Source: a virus. From it: a DNA stretch of 22,130 nt. Each line of letters begins with the position of its first letter. Position 1 is the first letter of the stretch. Shown piece after piece: positions 14,432 to 22,130 of this stretch. The stretch covers positions 1 to 22,130 of the IMG/VR virus record IMGVR_UViG_3300038655_000116; one strand, written 5' to 3'. The notes under the pieces were generated by a model, which was given only the letters and a program-made list of their open reading frames with translations, ran no database searches and was not told the DNA's origin. The position numbers were made by a program, and so were the translations under genes.

Positions 14432-14992
14432 ATGGAGGGTCTGAGCGAGCGCCAATACGCCGCCCGCGTCGGCCTCTCGCGCGGGGCGATCCAGAAGGCG
14501 AAGGCCGCCGGCCGCCTGGTGCTGCACGCCGATGGGAGCATCGATCCCGACGCCAGCGACGCGCGCCGGGCCGAGAGCACGGACCCGTCGAAAACCCGCA
14601 AGCCGCCCGCGCCGAAGCGCAAGCCCGTACCGGAGGCGGCTGTTTCGGCGGTGGGCGATACCCTCAAGGAACAGGGCCTGGCCGCGCCGGCCACGGGCGG
14701 CGGGACGACCTTCCTGCAGGCGAAGACGGCCAACGAGGTGCTGAAGGCGCAGGAGCGGCGCATCCGGCTGCAAAAGCTGAAAGGCGAGCTGATCGACCGC
14801 GCCCGCGCGCTGGCGCTGGTGTTCCGGCTGGCGCGGCAGGAGCGCGATGTCTGGGTCAACTGGCCCGCCCGGGTGGCCGCACTGATGGCGGCCGATGTGG
14901 GCGTGGAACCGGCCGCGATGCAGAAGGCTCTGGAGAAACATGTCCGATCCCAGCTCGACGACCTCGCCGAGATCCAGCCCGATCTCCGCTGA
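14432..14992 (+). CDS. Phage terminase small subunit (Nu1-like)
   Basis: A 186-residue protein that fits a small terminase: it would recognise phage DNA and bring in the large subunit for packaging. The N-terminus GLSERQYAARVGLSRGAIQKAKAAG (residues 3-27) is a helix-turn-helix like that of lambda Nu1. A Pro/Lys-rich linker lies around 46-66. TFLQAKTANEVLKAQERRIRLQKLKGELID (about 91-120) is a long basic helix, a known feature of this family. GGAG stands 6 nt before the ATG. The last 53 bases overlap the large-subunit gene in another frame, as is common in lambda-type phages. Confidence 0.85.
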   Translation: MEGLSERQYAARVGLSRGAIQKAKAAGRLVLHADGSIDPDASDARRAESTDPSKTRKPPAPKRKPVPEAAVSAVGDTLKEQGLAAPATGGGTTFLQAKTANEVLKAQERRIRLQKLKGELIDRARALALVFRLARQERDVWVNWPARVAALMAADVGVEPAAMQKALEKHVRSQLDDLAEIQPDLR

Positions 14993-16940
14993 GGACGCGG
15001 ACGCGCAGGCCTTCGACGGGGCGCAGGACATCCTGCGTGCCTGGGGCGCAGGGCTGCGGCCCGACCCGGACCTGACGGTATCCGAATGGGCCGACCGGCA
15101 CCGCAAGCTGTCGTCGCGCGCCTCGGCCGAGCCCGGGCAGTATCGCACGGTGCGCACGCCTTACATGGGCGAGATCATGGACCGGCTGAGCCCCGGCGAT
15201 CCCACGCAGCGGGTGGTGTTCATGAAGGCCGCGCAGGTCGGCGCGACAGAGGCCGGGAACAACTGGATCGGGTTCGCCATCCACCAGGCGCCGGGCCCGA
15301 TGCTTGCGGTCCAGCCGACGGTGGAACTGGCCAAGCGCAACTCGCGCCAGCGGATCGACCCGCTGATCGAGGAAAGCCCGGAGCTGCGGGAGCGAATCAA
15401 GCCGGCGCGCTCGCGCGATGCGGGCAACACCATGCTGTCGAAGGAGTTCGCGGGCGGCATCCTGATCATGACCGGGGCGAACTCGGCGGTGGGGCTGCGG
15501 TCCACGCCGGCGCGCTATATCTTTCTCGACGAGGTCGACGCGTATCCGGCCTCGGCCGACGAGGAAGGCGATCCGGTGACGCTGGCCGAGGCGCGCTCGC
15601 TGACCTTTGCCCACCGGCGCAAGGTGTTCCTCGTCTCGACGCCGACGATCCGGGGGCTCTCCCGAATCGAGCGGGAGCTCGAGGCGTCCGACCAGCGCCG
15701 CTTCTTCGTGCCATGCCCGCATTGCGACGCAATGCAGTGGCTGAAGTTCGACCGGCTGCGCTGGGAGAAGGGGCGGCCGGAGACGGCGGAGTATCTCTGC
15801 GAGGGCTGCGACGGGGCCATCGCGGAGCACCACAAGACGGCGATGCTGGAAGCGGGCGAATGGCGCGCGACCGCCGAGCCGGAGGACCCCGGCACCGTCG
15901 GCTATCACCTCTCGGCGCTCTACTCGCCGGTGGGCTGGCTCGGCTGGGACCGGATCGCGCGCGCCTGGGAGGCGGCCCGAGGCTCGGACGAGGCGATCAA
16001 GGCGTTCCGCAACACGATCCTCGGCGAGACATGGGTCGAGAGCGGCGAGGCGCCCGACTGGCAACGGCTGGCGGATCGCCGCGAGGCATGGAAACCGGGC
16101 ACCGTGCCGGCGGGCGGCCTGTTCCTGACCGCCGGCGCCGACGTGCAGAAGGACCGCATCGAGGTCGATGTCTGGGCCTGGGGCCGCGGGCTGGAAAGCT
16201 GGCTCGTCGATCATGTCGTCATCGAGGGCGGGCCCGGCGATCCGGCCTGCTGGCAGCAGCTCACGGATCTGCTGGGGCGCACATGGACGTATGCCTCCGG
16301 CGAGCATCTGGCGATCGCGCGTCTTGCGATCGACACGGGCTACGAGACCAGCGCGGTCTATGGCTGGGCGCGGCAGGTCGGCTTCGCGCAGGTGGCACCC
16401 GTGAAGGGGCTCGACGGGTTCAATCGGTCGAGCCCGGTGACAGGCCCCACCTATGTTGACGCGACCGTCGCGGGCAAGCGCCTGCGCCGCGGCGCGCGGC
16501 TGTGGAGCGTGGCGACCTCGACCTTCAAGGCCGAGACCTACCGCTTTCTGCGCCAGGACCGACCGGCGGAGGAAGAGATCGCCGCCGGTGCACCGTTTCC
16601 GCCCGGAACGGTGCATTTGCCGTCCTGGGCGGACAGCGAATGGCTGAAGCAGCTGGCCGCCGAGCAGCTGGTCACGGTGAAGGGCAAGCGCGGCTTCACG
16701 AAGCTCGAATGGCAGAAGCTTCGGGAGCGCAACGAGGCGCTGGACTGCCGGGTCTACGCCAGGGCCGCCGCGTGGATCGCCGGGGCCGACCGGTGGTCTG
16801 AGGCCCGCTGGGCCGATCTGGAGACGCAACTCGGCATCGAACAGCGGAGCGATCCTAATGGGGTGACGGGCTCCGAACCGCCCGCTGGCAAGCGGAGCAC
16901 GCTGCGGCGGCGGACCGTCCGCTCGAGTTACATGGAGTGA
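14940..16940 (+). CDS. Phage terminase large subunit (GpA family)
   Basis: A 666-residue packaging motor and nuclease of the lambda GpA family, which cuts concatemeric DNA and pumps it into the procapsid. The ATPase shows the divergent Walker A MKAAQVGATE at residues 95-104, as usual in this family, and Walker B YIFLDEVD at 193-200. CPHC (259-262) and CEGC (287-290) form a probable zinc ribbon. The nuclease half has TAGADVQKDRIEV and AIDTGYET, which hold conserved acidic residues. The start at 14940 has GGAG 6 nt upstream; an ATG 15 codons earlier is less likely. The stop abuts the stop of a convergent minus-strand gene. Lambda-type cos packaging is implied, but no cos site was found. Confidence 0.95.
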   Translation: MSDPSSTTSPRSSPISAEDADAQAFDGAQDILRAWGAGLRPDPDLTVSEWADRHRKLSSRASAEPGQYRTVRTPYMGEIMDRLSPGDPTQRVVFMKAAQVGATEAGNNWIGFAIHQAPGPMLAVQPTVELAKRNSRQRIDPLIEESPELRERIKPARSRDAGNTMLSKEFAGGILIMTGANSAVGLRSTPARYIFLDEVDAYPASADEEGDPVTLAEARSLTFAHRRKVFLVSTPTIRGLSRIERELEASDQRRFFVPCPHCDAMQWLKFDRLRWEKGRPETAEYLCEGCDGAIAEHHKTAMLEAGEWRATAEPEDPGTVGYHLSALYSPVGWLGWDRIARAWEAARGSDEAIKAFRNTILGETWVESGEAPDWQRLADRREAWKPGTVPAGGLFLTAGADVQKDRIEVDVWAWGRGLESWLVDHVVIEGGPGDPACWQQLTDLLGRTWTYASGEHLAIARLAIDTGYETSAVYGWARQVGFAQVAPVKGLDGFNRSSPVTGPTYVDATVAGKRLRRGARLWSVATSTFKAETYRFLRQDRPAEEEIAAGAPFPPGTVHLPSWADSEWLKQLAAEQLVTVKGKRGFTKLEWQKLRERNEALDCRVYARAAAWIAGADRWSEARWADLETQLGIEQRSDPNGVTGSEPPAGKRSTLRRRTVRSSYME

Positions 16941-17555
16941 TCAGTGGGCCTTCTTTTCCCCGCGACTACGATGGCCGGCACGCACCCTGCGCCGGAACTC
17001 GGCGAGCATGGCCAGGTCGAACTCGATCTCCCGGCGGTCGATGTCCTCAGGGTCAAAGGCGCCTCCGACCCATTCCAGCAAGAACGCATGTTCGGGATGT
17101 TTCGGGTCGGCGATCGCATCGAGGAAGTTCATGAACCCGGGCAGACCGCCCACATCTTCGGGCGGTGCGCGGCGTCCGCCCTCGACGAACACCGGATAAT
17201 CTTTGTCTGGATCACCGTCGCGGACGTGCTCCACACGGATGCTGTGCCGCCAGTCGTCACCGAAATCGTAGACATAGGTGAATTGGTCGATTCCCCGATC
17301 CATCACCTGATTCAGCCGGGTTCCCTTGGCCTTGTAGACCCGGCCGGACGCGCTCTCCAATCCGGGGAGCGGGTCGCCATAGGCGCGGTCGCCCACGCGA
17401 AACTCGTAGAGATGCGCATGGTCCCACCGCATCACGGCCTGAAGGATGTCGTGCAATGTCGACAGGGTGATCGCAGCCGCCACGTCAACCCGCCGCCAGA
17501 TACGCGGGGTGATGTCCTCGAGTTCGATCATCAGACGGGCGACGGGCTCCGACAT
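16941..17555 (-). CDS. pRiA4b ORF-3-like protein
   Basis: A 204-residue protein of the plasmid pRiA4b ORF-3 family, whose function is unknown. Typical features are RLMIELEDITPRIWRRVDV near the start, TLSTLHDILQAVMRW, HLYEFRVGDRAYG, and FTYVYDFGDDWRHSIRVE in the middle, followed by a Gly/Pro-rich VEGGRRAPPEDVGGLPGF. It has no membrane segment. GGAGG stands 5 nt before the ATG at 17555. The gene is inserted against the direction of the packaging operon, its stop directly touching the terminase stop. In related phages the gpW-like gene usually follows the terminase, so this looks like a moron gene with its own promoter. One GTCCCAACC word lies 23 bases upstream of its start. Confidence 0.88.
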   Translation of the reverse strand: MSEPVARLMIELEDITPRIWRRVDVAAAITLSTLHDILQAVMRWDHAHLYEFRVGDRAYGDPLPGLESASGRVYKAKGTRLNQVMDRGIDQFTYVYDFGDDWRHSIRVEHVRDGDPDKDYPVFVEGGRRAPPEDVGGLPGFMNFLDAIADPKHPEHAFLLEWVGGAFDPEDIDRREIEFDLAMLAEFRRRVRAGHRSRGEKKAH

Positions 17556-17577
17556 GGGTCCTCCGGGCGGCAGCTTT

Positions 17578-17586
17578 GTCCCAACC
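17578..17586. repeat. Single GTCCCAACC copy upstream of the pRiA4b-like gene
   Basis: The word is the same as that clustered at 8374-8671. It lies 23 bases before the minus-strand start codon and 17 bases before the plus-strand gpW-like start. Another isolated copy occurs at 5264-5272 inside the transposase gene, so chance is a real possibility. Confidence 0.35.
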
Positions 17587-17602
17587 ATAGAAGGCGCGCG
17601 TG

Positions 17603-17818
17603 ATGCCGACAATTACCGACCTGCGCAGCCGCCGCGACGCGCTCTCGGCGCAGCGCTCCTCCGGCGTGGCGCGGGTCAGCTATGACGGCAAGACCGTCGA
17701 GTATCGCAGCGTGGTCGAGATCGACCGCGCCATCGAGGCGCTGGACCGCGAGATCGCCGCGGCCGAGGGCCGGCGGATCGTGCGGCAGCTGCGTGTGACG
17801 TCGACGAAGGGGCTGTGA
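17603..17818 (+). CDS. gpW-like head-tail joining protein
   Basis: A 71-residue protein matching the gpW family, which sits between the portal ring and the tail connector and stabilises filled heads. The pattern ITDLRSRRDALSAQRSSG, VSYDGKTVEYRSVVEID and RAIEALDREIAAAEG is typical: helix, beta hairpin, helix. ATG 17603 is preferred over a GTG one codon earlier. The portal gene follows after 3 bases. Position directly before the portal agrees with lambda gene order (A, W, B). Confidence 0.87.
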   Translation: MPTITDLRSRRDALSAQRSSGVARVSYDGKTVEYRSVVEIDRAIEALDREIAAAEGRRIVRQLRVTSTKGL

Positions 17819-17821
17819 TCC

Positions 17822-19351
17822 ATGGGGCTGTTCGACCGGTTCCGCCGCCAGCCCGCCGGCGGCCCTGCGGGCATGCGTGCGCGCCTCGAAGGGGCGATGT
17901 CCCGGCGCCGGTTGCGCGGCTGGAACCCGCCGCTGGAGAACGTCAACGCGCTCGTCGCCTCGGGCGGCCCAAAGCTGCTGGCGCGGGCGCGCGAACTGGT
18001 GGTCACCAACGGCTATGCCGCCAATGCCTGCGAGGCCTTCGCCGCCAATCTCGTCGGCGACGGCATCAAGCCGTCTTCGCTGATCGACGACGCGGAGCTT
18101 CGGGACCAGGTCCAGCGGCTCTGGCTCGCCTGGACCGACGAGGCGGACGCGGACGGGCTGACGGACTTTTACGGCCTTCAGGCCATGGTCGCGCGAGAGA
18201 TGTTCGTCGCGGGCGAGTGTTTCGTGCGGCTGCGCCCACGTCGCACCGAGGACGGTCTGCTCGTGCCGCTGCAACTGCAGCTCCTGCAATCCGAGATGCT
18301 GCCCTTCGAGAAGACCGAGACGGCAGCCAACGGCAACCGCATCCGCTGCGGGATCGAGTTCGACGCCATCGGCAGGCGGGTGGCCTATCACTTCCGCCGC
18401 AGCCATCCGGGCGACAGCACGGACCGGCGCGTGGCGGTGCCGGAGACGGTGCGTGTGCCGGCGGCTGACGTCCTTCACGTCTATCGCCCGCTCGATGCCG
18501 GGCAGATCCGCGGCCTGCCGCATGTCGCGCCCGCCATGGTGCGGCTTTTCCTGCTGGACCAGTACGACGACGCCGAGCTCGACCGGAAGAAGACCGCGGC
18601 GATGTTCGCGGGCTTCATCACCAAGACGGCGCCCGAAGAGCCTATGATAGGCACGGAGGAGGCCGACCCCGACGGCGCGGCCATCGCCAGCCTCGAGCCG
18701 GGGACGCTGCAGGTCCTGCTGCCGGGCGAGGACGTGAAGTTCTCGTCACCGGCGGATGTGGGCAGCAGCTACGAGGCGTTCCAGTACCGCACGCTGCTCG
18801 GCGTCTCGGCCTCGCTGGGGCTGCCGTATCACCTGGTCACCGGTGACGTGCGCCAGGCCAACTATTCGAGCTTGAGGGCCGAGCTCGTCGAGTTCCGGCG
18901 TCGCGTGCAGCAGCTCCAGCACGGGGTGATCGCGCATCAGCTCTGCCGCCCGGTCTGGGCGCGCTGGCTGGAAACGGCGCGGCTGGCAGGCCGGCTGGAT
19001 CTGCCCGACCCGGCCGTCGCCCAAATGGTGCAGTGGATCCCGCCCCGCTGGGACTGGGTCGATCCGCTGAAGGACATCCAGGCGCAGGTGCTGGCGATGG
19101 AGGCGGGCATCACCTCGCGGCGCAAGGTGGTGGAGGCCACCGGCTACGATGTCGAGGAGGTCGACCGCGAGAACGCGACGGACACGGCGCGCGCCGAGGG
19201 GCTCGGCCTGCGCTACCGCACCAGCCCCGGCGAGACGCAGGGCGCGCGGGCGACGCCGGCAACGCGGCCCGATCCGGGCGATGGGTCGGCAGATGACAGC
19301 GGTGACGACATCGATGCGGCCGCGACCGACCGCGCCACCAATCAGGAGTGA
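17822..19351 (+). CDS. Phage portal protein (lambda gpB family)
   Basis: A 509-residue portal protein that forms the ring through which DNA enters and leaves the capsid. Characteristic stretches are RLRGWNPPLENVNAL at about 32-46, ARELVVTNGYAANACEAFAANLVGDGI at about 57-83, YRPLDAGQIRGLPHVAPAM near 221-239 and LGLPYHLVTGDVRQANYSSLR near 337-357, all typical of the lambda type. The last 50 residues are Asp/Ala/Thr-rich and probably flexible. The protease start follows 4 bases after the stop, with its ribosome site (AGGAG) just inside the end of this gene. Confidence 0.95.
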   Translation: MGLFDRFRRQPAGGPAGMRARLEGAMSRRRLRGWNPPLENVNALVASGGPKLLARARELVVTNGYAANACEAFAANLVGDGIKPSSLIDDAELRDQVQRLWLAWTDEADADGLTDFYGLQAMVAREMFVAGECFVRLRPRRTEDGLLVPLQLQLLQSEMLPFEKTETAANGNRIRCGIEFDAIGRRVAYHFRRSHPGDSTDRRVAVPETVRVPAADVLHVYRPLDAGQIRGLPHVAPAMVRLFLLDQYDDAELDRKKTAAMFAGFITKTAPEEPMIGTEEADPDGAAIASLEPGTLQVLLPGEDVKFSSPADVGSSYEAFQYRTLLGVSASLGLPYHLVTGDVRQANYSSLRAELVEFRRRVQQLQHGVIAHQLCRPVWARWLETARLAGRLDLPDPAVAQMVQWIPPRWDWVDPLKDIQAQVLAMEAGITSRRKVVEATGYDVEEVDRENATDTARAEGLGLRYRTSPGETQGARATPATRPDPGDGSADDSGDDIDAAATDRATNQE

Positions 19352-19355
19352 CATC

Positions 19356-20348
19356 ATGAACAGCTGGTACACGATCCGCGCCCGCGACGGCGGCGCGGAG
19401 GTGCTGATCTATGACGAGATCGGCGCCTATGGCGTCTCGGCCAAGGGCTTCCTCGCCGAACTCGGCGCGCTGCCGGACGAGACCGCGATCGATCTGCGGC
19501 TGAACAGCCCCGGCGGCTCGGTCTTCGACGCGGTCGCGATCCACAACGCGCTGAGCCGCCACGCCGGCAGCGTCACCGTCTGGATCGACGGGATCGCGGC
19601 CTCGGCCGCCAGCTACATCGCGATGGCGGGCGACGAGATCGTCATGCCCGAGAATGCCTTCCTGATGATCCACGATCCCTCCGGCCTCGTCATGGGCACG
19701 GCGGCGGACATGCGCGAGATGGCCGGGACGCTGGACAAGATCGCGGCCGGCATGCTGCGCGGCTACGCCGCCCGCTCGGGCAGGCCCGAGGAGGAGATCG
19801 CCGGGCTGATGGCCGCCGAGACCTGGCTCACAGCGGCCGAGGCGCTGGAGGCAGGTCTCGCCACGCGCCTGGCCGAGCCGGTGCGCATCGCCGCGCGCTT
19901 CGATATCGCCCGGTTCCGCAACGCGCCGCCAGCGCTGGTGGACGCGGTCGAGACCCCAGATCCGGAATACGCCAAGACGGAAACCGACATCGTTGACGAC
20001 GCCAACGATGTCGCGTCGGTCCCCGATCCCGCGCCGCAGCCCGTGGCCGACGATCCGGACGGCCCCATGGCAGACGCCAGCACGGCTCCGAACGCCACCG
20101 CCATCCGCGCCGAGGCCATCGCCCATGCCCGGGCCGTGGTCGATCTCTGCCGCCTCGCGGGTCAGCCGCAGATGGCCGGGCGCTTCCTCGAGGAGGACGC
20201 CAGCCTCGACGCGGTGCGCAGCAGCTTGCTGGACACGAAGGCCGAGGCCGCGCCGGAGATCACGCCCCATCACCCGCAACCCGGCCGCAGCGCCACGACC
20301 CGTCCCTGGGGCGACGTGATCGCCCGCACCTTCAAGCTCAAAGGATAG
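19356..20348 (+). CDS. ClpP-like (S49/S14) head maturation protease with scaffold-like tail
   Basis: A 330-residue protein with an N-terminal ClpP-fold protease (about 1-200) and a C-terminal region that probably acts as capsid scaffold, as in lambda gpC. The oxyanion strand NSPGGSV is at 50-56, the nucleophile is probably Ser83 in GIAASAAS, and the catalytic His is H106 in MIHDPS. Residues about 210-240 are a Pro/Asp-rich linker. AIRAEAIAHARAVVDLCRLAG (from about 248) is helical and resembles scaffold tails. An in-frame ATG at 20067 could in principle start a separate 93-residue scaffold like lambda Nu3, but no strong ribosome site precedes it. AGGAG stands 8 nt before the ATG at 19356. Confidence 0.92.
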   Translation: MNSWYTIRARDGGAEVLIYDEIGAYGVSAKGFLAELGALPDETAIDLRLNSPGGSVFDAVAIHNALSRHAGSVTVWIDGIAASAASYIAMAGDEIVMPENAFLMIHDPSGLVMGTAADMREMAGTLDKIAAGMLRGYAARSGRPEEEIAGLMAAETWLTAAEALEAGLATRLAEPVRIAARFDIARFRNAPPALVDAVETPDPEYAKTETDIVDDANDVASVPDPAPQPVADDPDGPMADASTAPNATAIRAEAIAHARAVVDLCRLAGQPQMAGRFLEEDASLDAVRSSLLDTKAEAAPEITPHHPQPGRSATTRPWGDVIARTFKLKG

Positions 20349-20354
20349 GCTCCC

Positions 20355-20720
20355 ATGACCACGCTTTCTGAGTCCACCCACCCCGGCGGCTTCCTCGTCT
20401 GGGAAGCCCATCGCGACTACACCCGAGAGACCGTCACCGTTGCGTCCGGCACGCTCTCACCCGGCACCGTGCTGGGTCAGATCACCGCCTCGGGCAAATA
20501 CGCCGCCCACGACCCCGACGCCACCGACGGGACAGAGACCGCCGTCGCCGTGCTCTGGGGCAAGGCGGACGCCAGCGGCGGCGATGCACCGGCCGTGGCG
20601 GTGGTCCGCGGCCCCGCCATCGTCAACCGGCATGATCTCGTCTTCGCGGGCACGCCCAGCGATCCCGAGGTCGCCGCCGCCCACGCCGCGCTCTTCGCCG
20701 CGGGCATCATCGTCCGCTGA
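20355..20720 (+). CDS. Head decoration protein (gpD-like)
   Basis: A 121-residue protein of the lambda gpD family, which binds the outside of the expanded capsid and strengthens it. HPGGFLVWEAHRDYTRETVTV at the start, GTVLGQITASGKY in the middle and AVVRGPAIVNRHDLVF near the end match the beta-rich gpD fold. It lies between protease and major capsid genes, in the lambda order C, D, E. The start at 20355 follows the protease stop by 6 bases. Confidence 0.92.
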   Translation: MTTLSESTHPGGFLVWEAHRDYTRETVTVASGTLSPGTVLGQITASGKYAAHDPDATDGTETAVAVLWGKADASGGDAPAVAVVRGPAIVNRHDLVFAGTPSDPEVAAAHAALFAAGIIVR

Positions 20721-20745
20721 TCCGAAACCGACAGGAGGCATCAAC

Positions 20746-21759
20746 ATGGCCACCATGGACATCTTCGAAGGCGATGCCTTCACCATCGTCGAACTCACCC
20801 GCGCGCTCGAGAATATCCCCTACAAGCCCGCCATCCTGTCGGGCGCGGACCTCTTCGGCGCCCGCGGTGTGCGCAGCCGCACCGTGATGATCGAGAGCCG
20901 CGACGGCACGCTGTCGCTGATCCCGTTCTCCGAGCGTGGCTCTGCCTACGAGAGCCAGACGCCTGAACGCCGCGAGATGCGGGCGTTTGTTTGCCGGCAG
21001 TTCAAGAAGCAGGACGTGCTCTGGGCCTCGGAGATCCAGGCGATCCGCGACTTCGGCTCGGAAACCGCGGTGCAGCAGGTGCAGGCCGAGGTCGCCCGCA
21101 AGCTGGGCCGCCTGCGCAACGACGCCGAGGCCACGTTCGAGTTCCACCTCTTCAACGGCATCCAGGGCGTGGTGAAGGACCCCAGGGACGGCGCCACGGT
21201 GATCGATTACCACGCCGAGTTCGGCATCACCCCGGCCACGGAGGTCGACTTCGACCTCGACAACACCTCCCCCGCCTCGGGCGCGCTGCGCAAGCGTTGC
21301 CAGGCGCTGATCGAGAGCGTCGAGGATTCTCTGGGCGGGCTCGCCGCCGGCCAGGTGCAGCTCCGTGCCGAATGCGGCTCGGCCTTCTTCGCCGATCTGG
21401 TTGCCCACAAGGAGGTGCGCGAGACCTATCTCAACACCGCGGCGGCCGCCGATCTGCGCGGCCGCGTGGGCGAGGAGGTCAGCTTCGGCGGGATCACCTT
21501 CCGCCGGTATCGCGGCGGGCTGGGCTTCGGCGTGCCCACCGACAAGGCGTATTTCTACCCCGAGGGCGTCGAAGGCCTGTTCGAGATCTACTACGCGCCT
21601 GCGGACACCTTCGAGACGGTCAACACCGTCGGCCTGCCGCTCTATGCCCGCATGATCCCGGACCGGGACCGCGACGAATGGGTGCGGCTCGAGATCGAGA
21701 GCAACCCGCTGCCGATCTGCACCCGACCGCAGGTCCTGCGCAGCGCGCGGCGGACCTGA
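20746..21759 (+). CDS. Major capsid protein (gpE family)
   Basis: A 337-residue capsid protein of the lambda gpE type. It starts MATMDIFEGDAFTIVELT, and the family signatures include IPYKPAILSGADLF, RTVMIESRDGTLSLIPFSERG, FGSETAVQQVQAEVARKLGRLRNDAEATFEF and, near the C-terminus, YFYPEGVEGLFEIYYAPADTFETVNTVGLPLYARM. The ribosome site AGGAGG is the strongest in the window and stands 7 nt before the ATG at 20746, as expected for a highly expressed gene. The stop overlaps the connector gene start by one base. Confidence 0.95.
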   Translation: MATMDIFEGDAFTIVELTRALENIPYKPAILSGADLFGARGVRSRTVMIESRDGTLSLIPFSERGSAYESQTPERREMRAFVCRQFKKQDVLWASEIQAIRDFGSETAVQQVQAEVARKLGRLRNDAEATFEFHLFNGIQGVVKDPRDGATVIDYHAEFGITPATEVDFDLDNTSPASGALRKRCQALIESVEDSLGGLAAGQVQLRAECGSAFFADLVAHKEVRETYLNTAAAADLRGRVGEEVSFGGITFRRYRGGLGFGVPTDKAYFYPEGVEGLFEIYYAPADTFETVNTVGLPLYARMIPDRDRDEWVRLEIESNPLPICTRPQVLRSARRT

Positions 21760-22070
21760 TGACGGCGGCTGCGATGGCGCTCGACGCGCTCTTCGCCGAC
21801 GACAACATCGCCCGCGAGGCCGTCTACACGCCCGAGGGTGGAACGCCTGTCCTCGTCCGGGTGGTGACCCGCCGGGCGGACGAGACCACGGGCTTCGGCG
21901 ACGCGCGCCTCTGGTCGGAGACCACGCGCGTGGATCTGCGCGTAGCCGAGGTTCCGACCCCGCGCCCCGGCGACCGCATCGAGATCGACGGCGAGGCCTT
22001 CCTGATCCAGGGCGAGCCGGTCCGCGACCGCGAGCGGCTCGTCTGGACCGTGGATCTGAGGCCGACATGA
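21759..22070 (+). CDS. Head-tail joining protein (lambda FII-like position)
   Basis: A 103-residue protein, mostly beta-strand (VYTPEGGTPVLVRVVTRR, RVDLRVAEVPTPRPGDRIEIDGEAFLIQG), that fits the small connector proteins that follow the major capsid gene in lambda-like phages. The overall pattern recalls lambda FII/Phage_attach, but this is a match by eye. ATG 21759 overlaps the capsid stop by one base, and another ATG at 21774 is possible. It overlaps the next gene in an ATGA junction. Confidence 0.8.
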   Translation: MTAAAMALDALFADDNIAREAVYTPEGGTPVLVRVVTRRADETTGFGDARLWSETTRVDLRVAEVPTPRPGDRIEIDGEAFLIQGEPVRDRERLVWTVDLRPT

Positions 22071-22130
22071 AGCTGAAACTCGACGTCACGCCCGACCTCG
22101 CTTCGTTGATGGCCGCCGAGATCAAGGCGG
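22067..22130 (+). CDS. Start of a phage tail gene, cut by window end
   Basis: Only the first 21 codons are present, beginning MKLKLDVTPDLASLM. Position after the head-tail connector suggests a minor tail protein in the place of lambda gpZ. The fragment is too short for a family match. The ATG overlaps the previous stop (ATGA). Confidence 0.6.
   Translation, partial: MKLKLDVTPDLASLMAAEIKA

Noticed and set aside
14856-16829. 657-codon open frame on the minus strand
   Set aside because: It is antisense to the GpA terminase, is rich in Arg, Pro and Gly, and has no recognisable motif.
20707-22125. 472-codon open frame on the minus strand
   Set aside because: It is antisense to the capsid and connector genes, whose identity is clear.

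Overview
The window is most likely part of an integrated temperate siphophage (lambda-type head and packaging genes) in a high-GC alphaproteobacterium, probably of the Rhodobacteraceae. This rests on the very GC-rich coding DNA, on gene families I recognise as typical of prophages of that group (DUF6362, DUF7220, DUF3489, GpA terminase, lambda-type portal, ClpP-like protease, gpD and gpE), and on ATGA-type gene overlaps. No integrase, repressor or attachment site is visible, so prophage status is inferred. A free phage or a defective element is not excluded.

Layout. (1) 1-4541, plus strand: a replication module with the tail of an unknown phage gene, a RecD-like SF1 helicase and a Toprim-VirE primase/helicase. 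(2) 4546-6126: a complete IS5-like insertion sequence with imperfect terminal inverted repeats and a 7-bp direct repeat (TAGACTC) on each side, landed on the primase stop codon without changing the protein. (3) 6345-8176, minus strand: a compact two-gene CBASS anti-phage operon, a patatin-type phospholipase effector (CapV-like) followed 8 nt later by a CD-NTase; its base composition is clearly less GC-rich than the phage genes. (4) 8177-8803: non-coding DNA with 11 copies of a 9-10 bp word (GTCCCAACC and a one-base-longer variant) in both orientations, an unexplained iteron- or operator-like cluster. (5) 8804-12930, plus strand: a RuvC-like nuclease, two small phage genes, a 430-bp gap with short repeats, a ParB-like/DNA methyltransferase fusion, a cytosine-C5 methyltransferase and a small membrane protein. 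The C5 methyltransferase gene carries a second, apparently conserved, reading frame. (6) 12940-14319, minus strand: four small genes including a DUF3489 protein. (7) 14432-22130, plus strand: the packaging and head module in lambda order (small and large terminase, gpW-like joiner, portal, protease, decoration protein, major capsid, head-tail connector, start of a tail gene), interrupted by one minus-strand pRiA4b ORF-3-like gene between terminase and joiner.

How it fits together. Helicase, primase and RuvC-like genes serve phage DNA replication and processing. The methyltransferases probably mark phage DNA against restriction. The terminase and head genes build and fill capsids. The CBASS pair looks like cargo that protects the lysogen against other phages. 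The best candidates for undescribed biology are the GTCCCAACC cluster between CBASS and ruvC-like genes, the dual-frame C5 methyltransferase, and the accessory minus-strand genes placed inside otherwise conserved phage operons.
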